Assembly: GCA_026225395.1 (NCBI GenBank) | Contig: JAMFSR010000021.1 | Location: forward strand, 124,001-188,000 | Direction: 5' to 3' | DNA from: Granulicella sapmiensis | Lineage (GTDB): Bacteria; Acidobacteriota; Terriglobia; Terriglobales; Acidobacteriaceae | DNA: 64,000 nucleotides | Shown: in pieces, positions 9,149-17,673 of the stretch | How the letters are laid out: each line of letters opens with the position of its first letter | Numbering within the stretch: position 1 is the first letter of the stretch | Program-made: the position numbers and the translations under genes | The notes under the pieces: generated by a model | What the model was told of the DNA's origin: nothing | The model's database searches: none | The model's input: only the letters and a program-made list of their open reading frames with translations

Positions 9149-10436
9149 CACCTCGAACCTCATCAAAAAAATCGTCCGTCCCCACCTGTCCACCTTTCAG
9201 GACGATCTCCGTCCCATTCAGCGGCGAATCCGCATGAACGGTGCAAAGAGGCGCACCCGGCTGTAGATTGGTCCTCCAGGTAAGCGCATACGCGCCCAAT
9301 TGAGGAACCGCATGAGAGCATGTATCCCCACCGCACATCAGTACACGGCGAACTCCGCTCCATTCAAGTATCTCGCGCGTCAACTGTCCCAGCGCGCGTC
9401 CGAGCAGTTCACCATGTGCGGCATCGGCAGGCAGTCCAAGGGTTGTGTAGAGCACCGTGCTGCGGCACGCTGCCAGGTGAACCAATGCCGCCTCACGCAC
9501 AAGCGCTCTCGCATCTTCGGCATTCGCTAGTAACTCCGAAGGATTGATACATATCCCCTCGTAACCGTGATCAAATGCCCAACGAAGCTGACGCTCTGTT
9601 GCTGTCGAACAGGACCCGCTTACGACGAGCAATGGTGAAACGTCCTCGATTGGCGAACCCGATAAGACTGGCCTGACCAAGCCAGCTTTGACCCATGCAG
9701 AGACAAGACCCGCGGTCAGACCCGAACTCGACACAGAAAAAAGCGGCTGCTTCAGCGCTTCCTTCCATAGCAGGATGCCAATAGCAGCCTGCGAGGTCGT
9801 GTCGACCATATCAAACAAAACTGCATCCTTACGATCGGAAAGTTCCCTTTCCAACCCAGATGCTGCCCCTGGCACAGTCAGCTCGGTGAAGTCGACAAGT
9901 CCAACGGAGATCGTTGTCTGATCGCGAAGGTGCACGCGAAGGTCTGATTCATGCATCGGCGTCACCGGATGACGGCTCATGGGATGACGGTCGATTCGGT
10001 GGACGGTTCCATCCGGCGCCGCTGCAAACAGGTGGCCAAAGACAACATACCGCCGGAGATGCGGCGCGCCCACGACAACAGGAATGAAGCGCGACAAAAA
10101 GGCCTCACGGCCTATGTCCATCGCGCGCCCAATACTCCCAATCGACGGGCTGCTATCAAAGGTAGAGCAAACCTTGTAGTGGACAATCGGAGCGTCAAGA
10201 GACTTCAATCTCTCAAAGATAGCCGGAAGATTAGCGGACATCCACTCCGGCGAGCGGGACCTGCTGTCTCCAGCAATCCCAATCGCACGGACTCCCGCAA
10301 ACCTCTCCAAATGCTCTGCGCTCGGAGATCCAAGGAACAGCACGGACGAAATACCATTGGAAGCAAGCTGCTCCAGCACATCCGTGGAGCCAGTGAAGTC
10401 GTCACCATAGAAGGCATACAGAAGAGGCTCGCGCAT
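9138..10436 (-). CDS. DUF1537 four-carbon acid-sugar kinase family, OiaK/OtnK-like
   Basis: A 432-residue ATP-dependent kinase of the DUF1537 family. The start at 10436 is chosen because it lies 2 bp after the RuBisCO-like stop codon and begins the conserved N-terminus; GDDFTGSTD (residues 11-19) is the acid-sugar-binding motif. HYKVCSTFDSSPSIGSIGRA and VVVGAPHLRRYVVFGHLFA are characteristic of the subgroup found next to RuBisCO-like proteins. The C-terminal nucleotide-binding domain carries LMCGGDTCSHAV and LKGGQVG. In D-apiose catabolism the equivalent kinase (OiaK) phosphorylates 3-oxo-isoapionate before decarboxylation by the RuBisCO-like OiaX. The same order of reactions is inferred here; other oxo-tetronates are possible. 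Confidence 0.85.
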   Translation of the reverse strand: MREPLLYAFYGDDFTGSTDVLEQLASNGISSVLFLGSPSAEHLERFAGVRAIGIAGDSRSRSPEWMSANLPAIFERLKSLDAPIVHYKVCSTFDSSPSIGSIGRAMDIGREAFLSRFIPVVVGAPHLRRYVVFGHLFAAAPDGTVHRIDRHPMSRHPVTPMHESDLRVHLRDQTTISVGLVDFTELTVPGAASGLERELSDRKDAVLFDMVDTTSQAAIGILLWKEALKQPLFSVSSSGLTAGLVSAWVKAGLVRPVLSGSPIEDVSPLLVVSGSCSTATERQLRWAFDHGYEGICINPSELLANAEDARALVREAALVHLAACRSTVLYTTLGLPADAAHGELLGRALGQLTREILEWSGVRRVLMCGGDTCSHAVPQLGAYALTWRTNLQPGAPLCTVHADSPLNGTEIVLKGGQVGTDDFFDEVRGVKK

Positions 10437-10438
10437 CG

Positions 10439-11782
10439 TCAAGCGCCAAAGCTTTCGAGCGCAGATTTCAACTCCGGGCGGCTCGCTGCATAATTCTCTA
10501 ACGGGATATTCAACGCAGCAGCTTCCCAAGCCTGTTGTAGGCTTCGCACGCCCGCCGCAACCCCCATGGGATGTCCAAGAATTCCACCACCACAGGCATA
10601 GATCAAATCATCCGAACCAAGTGCAGCGTACGTATCAGGAGCTTGCCGCGCCGACTGCCCCGAGGAAAAAACCGGCATGATCTCGCAACCGGACGCAGGC
10701 GGTTCAAACATTGGCGTAAGGCACGCTCGCGCTGACGCTATTACAGAATCGTCCGCTTCGCAGAACTTGTTGCGAAGCCCATTGACATGTGTGTGATCGA
10801 TGCCGGCAACGCGCCAGAGCTTTTGAAAGGCGACGAAGCTCATCCCGATAGCCGGCGACCGCCCCAACATGCCCCAACCGTTGCGATGCCCGTGGATCAC
10901 CAACTGGGAGTGGCGACGCAGCACCTTCATCGCCGGCAAACCAATGGAGTTCATGCTGACCATTACGCATGTACCCGCATGCGCCAAAACGTGATCGTGT
11001 CGGTCCAGCATCTGATCGATCTCTCCGGTAATGTTTGCCGCATACATCACACGTTTCCCGGTGCGCTCGAAGTGACGATTCAGCGTACCCAGCACCGCCG
11101 CAACACGCTTCTCAAAAGGACAGTGCGGGCCATCCGTTTGCAGTTCATCGTCCTTGATAAAGTCGATGCCCGCCTCAGCCAATATCCGAACCTGCTCAGC
11201 AGTATCCTCTGGAGACATGCCAAGGCTTGGCTTGATGATGGTTCCGATCAGCGGGCGATCATAAACACCCGTAAACTTACGCGTACCCGCAACCCCGAAC
11301 TGTGGCCCCTGATACACCTCAAGGAATGCCGCAGGCAACTTCACATCGAGCAACTTAAGTCCCGAGAACGCCTTTAACTCGGATAGATTGCCGGCCACCG
11401 TCGCCAGCAGGTTTGGCAACGATGGTCCAATATTGTGTAACGGCCAGGATAAGGTAACCTTCGCCGTGCGTCGCACACCATCCCAGTTCTTCGGCACGCC
11501 CGAGCCCGGCAAACTCGGCTTCACTGCAACCTCCTGTTCTTCAATCGACTCCACTCGCGCCGCGTACAACTCTCGCAGCTTGTCGGTCTCGCCCGGAACA
11601 CGCAGGAACGTTCCCGTGGATTGCTCTCCAGCCATCGTGGCCGACGCCTGTTCAAGTGGAAACGCCGTCTCAATCCAATACTGGGCTTCGATGCGCTGAT
11701 CGCCTCGATTGCTCTCTTGTGTTGTCTTCTGCTCGCTCATAGTCCATTCATTGCTAAATCGCGCACTCTGTTTTCGATTCAT
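10439..11782 (-). CDS. RuBisCO-like protein (form IV), OiaX-like candidate decarboxylase
   Basis: A 447-residue RuBisCO large-subunit homologue, not a CO2-fixing enzyme by context: no small subunit or phosphoribulokinase is nearby. The carbamylation/metal motif FIKDDE is intact (Lys210, Asp212, Glu213), as are Lys184 in GTIIKPSLG, the HGHRNGWG segment (His297, His299), His332 and Lys339 in HTHVNGLRNK, and SSG (373-375) and GGG (398-400). The position after KP is Ser rather than the RuBisCO Lys. ATG at 11782 overlaps the GH127 stop (ATGA); Met15 at 11740 is an alternative. Coupling to a DUF1537 kinase matches OiaK-OiaX, where OiaX decarboxylates 3-oxo-isoapionate 4-phosphate. The substrate here is inferred. 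Confidence 0.88.
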   Translation of the reverse strand: MNRKQSARFSNEWTMSEQKTTQESNRGDQRIEAQYWIETAFPLEQASATMAGEQSTGTFLRVPGETDKLRELYAARVESIEEQEVAVKPSLPGSGVPKNWDGVRRTAKVTLSWPLHNIGPSLPNLLATVAGNLSELKAFSGLKLLDVKLPAAFLEVYQGPQFGVAGTRKFTGVYDRPLIGTIIKPSLGMSPEDTAEQVRILAEAGIDFIKDDELQTDGPHCPFEKRVAAVLGTLNRHFERTGKRVMYAANITGEIDQMLDRHDHVLAHAGTCVMVSMNSIGLPAMKVLRRHSQLVIHGHRNGWGMLGRSPAIGMSFVAFQKLWRVAGIDHTHVNGLRNKFCEADDSVIASARACLTPMFEPPASGCEIMPVFSSGQSARQAPDTYAALGSDDLIYACGGGILGHPMGVAAGVRSLQQAWEAAALNIPLENYAASRPELKSALESFGA

Positions 11783-13578
11783 ACCTTGCTGAAATAGGTC
11801 GTGTAGGTTTCATTTCTAACTTGATATAGCGGCACGAACACGACCTGCGTGCCTCCGTAGTTCTCGACAAACACCTGCGGCGCAATCTGCTTCAATCCCG
11901 CAGGTAAAGCGAGTCTCTCCGGCCCGAGCTCCTTCGTTTGGTTCAGCGCGACATACTGGACCGGCCCTCGTAGCAGCGCAACTGTATACGGATGCCGATC
12001 ATCGATAGCCTCCGTCCTGAACGACTGTGGCAAAGTGACCGCAATTTGGTCGCCGTCCCGCCATGTCCGCCGAATAGCGACATAGGTTCCGCGGCTCGGA
12101 GTCGAAGCGACCACCTTGCCATTTACGACAATTTTGGCAGCTCCATCCACCCACGCCGGAATTCGCAGATAGATCGTAAAGGAAACAGGACTTGTCGGCT
12201 TCACGCTAATCGATGTGCTATCACCCGATGGAAGGTCCGTGTTCTGCATCAGCACAATAGATACTCCATCATGCTTGAAATGAAGCTCAGACGATATGTA
12301 CTGCGAAAGGTAAAGGCCATCCTCCGACTTGAAGTAGATGTTAAGCGGATAGTCGCCAACCGTCTGCACCAATGTCCCTGAACAGCATGGCCACTTCGAC
12401 TGATAAAAAACCTTCTTCGCCACTGGCGAGTACGTCGAGTAGTACGGGTAATCTCCGTCTGAATCCGGTAGTTTCGCCGCAAGAATCGTGTTGTAGAGCA
12501 CACGCTCGAGGTTATCCCCGTGCCGCGTGTCTGCGGGAGAAGCCGTGAAACGTGTGAGATACCTCGCGAGTTTCGTAGCGGCATAGGCACCGCAAGGTGT
12601 CTCGAAGTGGTCTACCGTCGTTGATAAGGCATCGTACAACTGGCCTTTGTGCGGAGTGATGAAGGTCTCATTCGGCCCCCATCCACCGGAAGCGAATTGT
12701 TGCTCTGTCGTCAGCAGAGTAAAGGCGTGCTGCACAGCTTGCTTGTACTTCGCATCGCCAAGCACAAGATAAGCCCCTGCGCCGGAACTTAGCGCTATCG
12801 CGTGCGAATACGCATGCTGCCCAGGGAATGGATCTTCACCACGCGCCAGCGGATCAAAGAACTCGCGATCAAGAAGGTAGCGTCGCGCCAACTCATCAAA
12901 AGCCGGATTGCCCGTAAGTTGTGCAGCCGTGAACAGGTTCTCCGGCATAACGAAGGTCTCGTCATAGGGTGGATCCTTCTTGCCAATTCGATCCCTCCCC
13001 TTTACCGGCAGAAGAGGTTTCGTTCCTGCGAGTACCCGGTTCAACAACTCCTTGGCCTGCGGCACATTGCTAAGTACGCCTGCATCGATCAAGCCCGCAA
13101 AGTGCTTATCCAGCGTGTAGCAGATCCAAAGGTTTGTCTTCGGCCGCAGGATGCTCTGGTTGTCTAATCCCAGAGTTTCGGCAAAGCCCTCTACAAGCGT
13201 GTGAACTTTCTCATGGCAGGCCACATCGCCGGTCGAAGCACCAATCCGAGCAAGACCTGAAATGTACTGGCCCAACGAATGCCCGGGGACGAAGCCGTCG
13301 AAGTCATACCACCCCCCCATATCCGCCCCCGGAGCAGGCAGCCCGGCACGCTGTCTGTAAACCTTCAGAAGCCGGTCATTGTTGAGCGCCAGATAATGCG
13401 CATGCAGAGCGTCGTATTGGTCGGCAAAGGGTCCGCCCTTCAACCGCACCTGGGCATAATCAAACTGCCGCAGTGGCTCCTTGTCATCATGTTGTCCGAT
13501 TGACCCAAAACCGTGCACTGCTTCAGACGCGCCGAAGACGGCGGCAGTTTTGACAAAGGTCCTTCGTGTGAACTTCAT
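11779..13578 (-). CDS. GH127 (DUF1680) furanosidase, beta-L-arabinofuranosidase family
   Basis: A 599-residue enzyme with a twin-arginine signal (RRTFVK, residues 5-10), hence periplasmic. GGWYDFDGFVPGHSLGQYIS and the toroid that follows are typical of DUF1680/GH127. The cysteine-zinc catalytic centre is visible as CCSGT (Cys398, Cys399) and HFETPC (Glu326, Cys329); the characterised arabinofuranosidase has E-T-C, so one residue is inserted here. GH127 includes beta-L-arabinofuranosidases and an RG-II aceric-acid hydrolase. It heads the operon with the RuBisCO-like protein and kinase (ATGA overlap), so it may release the branched furanose that those enzymes consume. A candidate operator sits about 90 bp upstream. 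Confidence 0.88.
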   Translation of the reverse strand: MKFTRRTFVKTAAVFGASEAVHGFGSIGQHDDKEPLRQFDYAQVRLKGGPFADQYDALHAHYLALNNDRLLKVYRQRAGLPAPGADMGGWYDFDGFVPGHSLGQYISGLARIGASTGDVACHEKVHTLVEGFAETLGLDNQSILRPKTNLWICYTLDKHFAGLIDAGVLSNVPQAKELLNRVLAGTKPLLPVKGRDRIGKKDPPYDETFVMPENLFTAAQLTGNPAFDELARRYLLDREFFDPLARGEDPFPGQHAYSHAIALSSGAGAYLVLGDAKYKQAVQHAFTLLTTEQQFASGGWGPNETFITPHKGQLYDALSTTVDHFETPCGAYAATKLARYLTRFTASPADTRHGDNLERVLYNTILAAKLPDSDGDYPYYSTYSPVAKKVFYQSKWPCCSGTLVQTVGDYPLNIYFKSEDGLYLSQYISSELHFKHDGVSIVLMQNTDLPSGDSTSISVKPTSPVSFTIYLRIPAWVDGAAKIVVNGKVVASTPSRGTYVAIRRTWRDGDQIAVTLPQSFRTEAIDDRHPYTVALLRGPVQYVALNQTKELGPERLALPAGLKQIAPQVFVENYGGTQVVFVPLYQVRNETYTTYFSKV

Positions 13579-13669
13579 AATTATGGTCTCTATGGATGAG
13601 CCAGCCAGCCTGTTGAAGCCTGAGGCCTTCGCCGGGATATGTCTAGCAGCGGAATCGATCGTCCAGCCG

Positions 13670-13686
13670 GTTCCGCTATACGGAAC
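13670..13686. promoter_or_regulatory. inverted repeat GTTCCG-N5-CGGAAC, candidate operator
   Basis: Perfect 6-bp inverted repeat with a 5-bp spacer (CTATA) located between the regulator gene and GH127, touching the regulator stop codon. A further CGGAA half-site lies at 13650-13654, giving a longer AGCGGAA...TTCCGCT arrangement. The same architecture occurs upstream of the regulator itself at 14988-15004. Confidence 0.5.
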
Positions 13687-14951
13687 TAACGAAACATTGC
13701 GTCTGCGTGATTTAAACCTGTAGTTTGACCAAATGATTCCCCTACCCCGCGTCTGACCGTAGGCGTGTTTAGGTCGAGCGGATATAGCAGATCGACGTTC
13801 CGTGGCGTAATGGCCTGATGCTTTACAAAAACCGTGGAAGGTACCGACTTGTTCTGCAGGATCCCCAGCGCGAGCGGAATAATCTCGTCCCCATACCGTT
13901 CCGGAAAGTAGGCCACGGTTCCCACCAGGCTGGTGCCGGGCTTGCGCAATTCGTTGCGGGCATCACGCACCCCGTTCTGCCCGATCACAGCGCAGCGGTC
14001 GCTGGCGCCCACCTCTTCAAACCCGCGCAAGGCCGCCAGCGCACAAATATCATTCACCGTGCCAACCAGCGTACGCCGCGCCCGCGCCCGGCGAAGATAC
14101 TGCCGGACCACCTCGAGAACCTGTTCAAAGTCGCCGCGGCCGTTTAGATGCACCACCGGGACATTCGCGATCGAAGGCAACTCAGCGCGTAGGCCATCCA
14201 CCAGACCTACACTGCGTAGCTCCAGCAGCGAACCGGCGATCGGCAACTCCAGCAGCAGCAACTGCTCAACTTTCCCATCCCAATGCTCCCGCGCCCAGCG
14301 CCCCAGTGTCTTGCCAGCAATAAGCCCCGCTTTATAGTTATTTGCCCCAAAATACGTCGCTCCGGGGTGCGGCACCTCAATCGCGATCACAGGAATATTA
14401 GCCTCGAGGAACTTCGATCCGATGACAGGAGCTACGCGCTCGTACGTCTGAAACTCCAGCACCAGATCCACGCGTTCGTGGATCAGAAAGTCCGCATTGC
14501 GCAAAGCTTCCTTCGCCGAGTAGCGGTTATTGACAGTCGTCAGATGCAGATGCTCCCGCGCCGCAACGATCTCGATGCTCTGCATCACCGTGCGAGAAAA
14601 CTCGGAATCTCCCTGGGTCGCAAAGCCAATGTGGAACGGGTTGCCTGACACCGGTCCAAGCCGGTTCTTGTAAACCCCGGCGCCAACACGTTCAATCAAT
14701 CCTCCGTGGATCAGAGTACGAAGCAAGCGAAAAACCGTCGTCTTAGGGAGCTGCGTCCGCTGCATCACGTCGGTTAGGCTCAGTTCCTCCCCCAAACGGC
14801 GAAAGGACTTAAGCACCTCACACGCACGAAATACCGTTTGCGACTCATTTCGGTCGCCACGACGATTGGAAACCACGGGAGCAAGAGCGTCATCCTCTTC
14901 CACAGAAAGGGATGCATCGACCGAATTTGATACACGATTAGGCTTTGGCAT
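13686..14951 (-). CDS. IclR-type winged-helix fused to a LacI/RbsB-like sugar-binding domain
   Basis: A 421-residue transcription regulator with an unusual domain pair. Residues about 38-95 (VFRACEVLKSFRRLGEE, LSLTDVMQRTQLPKTTVFRL) form an IclR-type winged helix-turn-helix. Residues about 108-390 (PFHIGFATQGDSEFSRTVMQ onward, then VDLVLEFQ, IPVIAIEVPHPGATYFGANN) are a periplasmic-binding-protein fold as in LacI regulators. The normal IclR effector domain is absent. The start at 14951 has GGAGG 15 bp upstream, slightly far. It lies directly upstream of, and co-directional with, the GH127-RLP-kinase operon, and repeats at 14988 and 13670 suggest autoregulation and control of that operon. The ligand is probably a sugar or sugar acid. 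Confidence 0.82.
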   Translation of the reverse strand: MPKPNRVSNSVDASLSVEEDDALAPVVSNRRGDRNESQTVFRACEVLKSFRRLGEELSLTDVMQRTQLPKTTVFRLLRTLIHGGLIERVGAGVYKNRLGPVSGNPFHIGFATQGDSEFSRTVMQSIEIVAAREHLHLTTVNNRYSAKEALRNADFLIHERVDLVLEFQTYERVAPVIGSKFLEANIPVIAIEVPHPGATYFGANNYKAGLIAGKTLGRWAREHWDGKVEQLLLLELPIAGSLLELRSVGLVDGLRAELPSIANVPVVHLNGRGDFEQVLEVVRQYLRRARARRTLVGTVNDICALAALRGFEEVGASDRCAVIGQNGVRDARNELRKPGTSLVGTVAYFPERYGDEIIPLALGILQNKSVPSTVFVKHQAITPRNVDLLYPLDLNTPTVRRGVGESFGQTTGLNHADAMFR

Positions 14952-14987
14952 AGGGCGAATACGAAGCCTCCATTCGCGGGAATCCTA

Positions 14988-15004
14988 ATTCCGATTTCCG
15001 GAAT
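14988..15004. promoter_or_regulatory. inverted repeat ATTCCG-N5-CGGAAT, candidate operator of the fusion regulator
   Basis: Perfect 6-bp inverted repeat with a 5-bp spacer (ATTTC), 37 bp upstream of the regulator ATG. It is partly overlapped by GGAATCCTAATTCC (14979-14992), a second dyad. It shares TTCCG-N5-CGGAA with the site at 13670, consistent with one protein binding both. Confidence 0.5.
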
Positions 15005-15026
15005 ACGCAAGGGCGTGTTTCGGACA

Positions 15027-17582
15027 TCACTTTACTTCGATATCGTGGTGTCCCGCGTCGGTCACTTCAATGACTTGCCCGTGTGGATCGATCGTTCCGT
15101 TCCGGCAATCGGTATCGTCACATGGAATCAACCGGCCGTCCAGGTAAACACGACTAGCCGAATTTGGGCGCACGACAGTTACGTTTGCCCGCGCCACGCC
15201 CGATGGAATATCCAATGCAACTCCCTTTGCCTTTTCGATGTCGACGTGAATCAGTCCATGCGGCGTAGGCACCGTTCCGCGGGCGAAGTCCAATCCCAGC
15301 AGATTCGGATGGATGTCTACAGTCTCATACCCTGGCGCGGAGGGCGTAACGCCCAATACATTCTCCGTGAGCCAAGCAGTGGGTCCTGACGACCAGCCAT
15401 GAGCCATCGAAACGAAGTAGCCGCTGGTTCCATCTGCCTGCAGCGAAAGATGCGGATCGGTCTTCGGCCAGCGTAGATCGTACGACTCCCAAAAGCTCGT
15501 CGCGCCTTCAGCCAGCATGCCACCCCAGTAGTCCCGCATCCACTTCAAGGCCTCATCCTGATGTCCCAATTGGCTCATCGCATCCATCACATAAGCGTTG
15601 AAGTACGGGCTGATGACCTGATCTGTCGGCGTATCCTGCTTCACCTTCGAGAGCACCCGGTCCCAAACGCTCCCATCGGCCGGCTTCACTTCGTCGAGGA
15701 TCGCCAACGCATTCAACTGCCACGTGCTTCCCAGCGTCCCCGTCGCGGAATCCATATAGGACTGCGCTCTAATCTTTAGCCTTTCGGCTTGTTGCGCATA
15801 CTTGTCCGCGTCTTCCCTGTTCCCAAGTTCCACAAGCAGCCGGGATGCGGCGACGTAACCCCTGACGTATTGCAACTGCGTGCCCATCCGGGTCTCTGGA
15901 TTGAATCCATAAAGCCCTGGCGCCCAGTCGACAAACCCCCATCCCTTTGCCGTCGCATTGATGTCCCCATTCGCGTCGATGTCCTGGTCCATCCGACTTA
16001 AGATTCGTAACAAAGCCGGCTGCTGTGTCTTAAGAAACGCCAGATCGCCATCATGCTCGTACAGATTGTCCAGCGTTGTAATCCAAAGCGCACTGTAAGA
16101 CGCAATACCGTTCATATACTGCTTCTCCGGCGTAGCCTCAGCCAGACGGCGAAGCGTATCTTTCACCACGTCGCTATCGCCGAAGACAGTAGAAATCACG
16201 CGGCCTTCGATATCCATATCGCCCACCCACCTGCCGCGGTCACGTTTCACCGCGTCCCACACGCCATCCTGCATGCAAAGATGCGCCGTGTAGGCCCCAG
16301 TCTCCCAAATGTGGTTCAGCAGCGGATCGGAGGATTCGAACGATCCCAGATACTTCACTGGCTCATAAATACCCTCGACCCGCAACGACTTGAATACGGA
16401 AACCTGCGCTCCACGCAGGAAGCGGATACGTACGTAACGAAAACCAGACTTCGGCCCCCGTGCGGTTCCATTTGCTGGAACCTCAAGCAGGTTCGTTCCA
16501 AGATAGTTGCCTCCGCGCTGGCCGGTGGTAAGTCCAGTAGCCAAGGCCTCAATCTCCGACTCACCGTAAGCGATCGACAACAATGAATCCTGCGCCGAGC
16601 CCGACTCAACAAGCAACCGTCCGGACACCTCCCTCCCAAAATCCAAAAGGATCTGCGGCGCCTCTGCATCGGTCGCCGGCAATCCCGACTTTGGAAATGA
16701 AACAGAAAACTCAGCGCCAGGCATCTGCTTCGTAAGAGCGTCAATATGCGAAAGACTCGCTGATCCGGCGAACACATGACTCACCGCGGTTGCAGCCAGC
16801 GAATATGTCCGCAGATGATCCGACATTCCCATATATCCAGGCCACTCGTACATTCCTGCATCGGCAGACCACTGGAAGAAATCAACATTCGACTCCACCG
16901 GCCCAAGCGACGCCGCCGGCAGCCACGCTACGTCATGAAAAGCGGGCGCCATCCAGCCATCCATGAACGTTGCGCTCGACCGCCACTTCGAATCGCTGAA
17001 GACAATCGCCGGCACATCTTCTCCGAAACGACCCGGAACGAGCTTCGCGACAAGAACTTCACCATAGGCCAGCTGCTGCGTTTCGATAGGCCCTGCGCCG
17101 CTCACAACGCCCCGGCCTCGAACAGCTTCGATGGCCAGCACATTCTCCCCTACCTTCAGAGCTTTCGCGGCATCGCAGTGAAAAACGCGGAAACCAATCG
17201 GAGCATCAACGTTAGACGAGAATTCGCCGATCAGTTGCCCGTTCAGATAAGCCCGGGCTTGCCGCGGTCCGGCGATGTACAACGTCGCGTTACGTGCAAT
17301 TGACTTGACATGGAAGTGTGCGCGAAAGAAGTGCGGCTCGATACGAAGGTCCGTGCGGCTCCACGAATACTTACTGCGGTCAGTGCGCTGGACAGTGATA
17401 TCGTCAGCCGTCCAAAGATACTGCTCTGGAAGCAGCCTGACGGGCGCAGCAGCACCAGGCGCAATGGAACGTGTTGGGTCCAGAGGACCGATCGAGAGCG
17501 CGATCTCAGCAGGCTTCTGCGCACTCCCTAGGTGGATAAAAACTAGCAGGCCAATGCTTGTAAGAAATCGAATCTTGGTCAT
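15027..17582 (-). CDS. alpha-L-rhamnosidase-like glycosidase, GH78
   Basis: An 851-residue exported enzyme with a Sec signal peptide (MTKIRFLTSIGLLVFIHLGSA). N-terminal beta-sandwiches include the carbohydrate-binding-like region ATLYIAGPRQARAYLNGQLI. The (alpha/alpha)6 catalytic domain starts near residue 410 with ETGAYTAHLCMQDGVWDAVK, then RDRGRWVGDMD, the acidic cluster where GH78 enzymes place their general acid. The C-terminus has SMAHGWSSGPTAWL, a family hallmark. It is about as long as its divergently transcribed paralogue at 17674 and similar to it throughout. The 91-bp region between them must contain both promoters. Substrate is predicted to be a rhamnoside; the linkage is unknown. 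Confidence 0.88.
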   Translation of the reverse strand: MTKIRFLTSIGLLVFIHLGSAQKPAEIALSIGPLDPTRSIAPGAAAPVRLLPEQYLWTADDITVQRTDRSKYSWSRTDLRIEPHFFRAHFHVKSIARNATLYIAGPRQARAYLNGQLIGEFSSNVDAPIGFRVFHCDAAKALKVGENVLAIEAVRGRGVVSGAGPIETQQLAYGEVLVAKLVPGRFGEDVPAIVFSDSKWRSSATFMDGWMAPAFHDVAWLPAASLGPVESNVDFFQWSADAGMYEWPGYMGMSDHLRTYSLAATAVSHVFAGSASLSHIDALTKQMPGAEFSVSFPKSGLPATDAEAPQILLDFGREVSGRLLVESGSAQDSLLSIAYGESEIEALATGLTTGQRGGNYLGTNLLEVPANGTARGPKSGFRYVRIRFLRGAQVSVFKSLRVEGIYEPVKYLGSFESSDPLLNHIWETGAYTAHLCMQDGVWDAVKRDRGRWVGDMDIEGRVISTVFGDSDVVKDTLRRLAEATPEKQYMNGIASYSALWITTLDNLYEHDGDLAFLKTQQPALLRILSRMDQDIDANGDINATAKGWGFVDWAPGLYGFNPETRMGTQLQYVRGYVAASRLLVELGNREDADKYAQQAERLKIRAQSYMDSATGTLGSTWQLNALAILDEVKPADGSVWDRVLSKVKQDTPTDQVISPYFNAYVMDAMSQLGHQDEALKWMRDYWGGMLAEGATSFWESYDLRWPKTDPHLSLQADGTSGYFVSMAHGWSSGPTAWLTENVLGVTPSAPGYETVDIHPNLLGLDFARGTVPTPHGLIHVDIEKAKGVALDIPSGVARANVTVVRPNSASRVYLDGRLIPCDDTDCRNGTIDPHGQVIEVTDAGHHDIEVK

Positions 17583-17673
17583 AAGTCAGAAAGCCCCGGT
17601 GGCATTGCCAACTGTAAATGAGAACGGTATAAGGTGGGATTGCTTCTAGTGGAAGAAAGTTGAGTACTCCTGA

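Noticed and set aside
10439..11782. Reading the RuBisCO-like protein as a true CO2-fixing RuBisCO
   Set aside because: No small subunit or phosphoribulokinase nearby, KPS instead of KPK, altered loop sequences, and coupling to a catabolic kinase.
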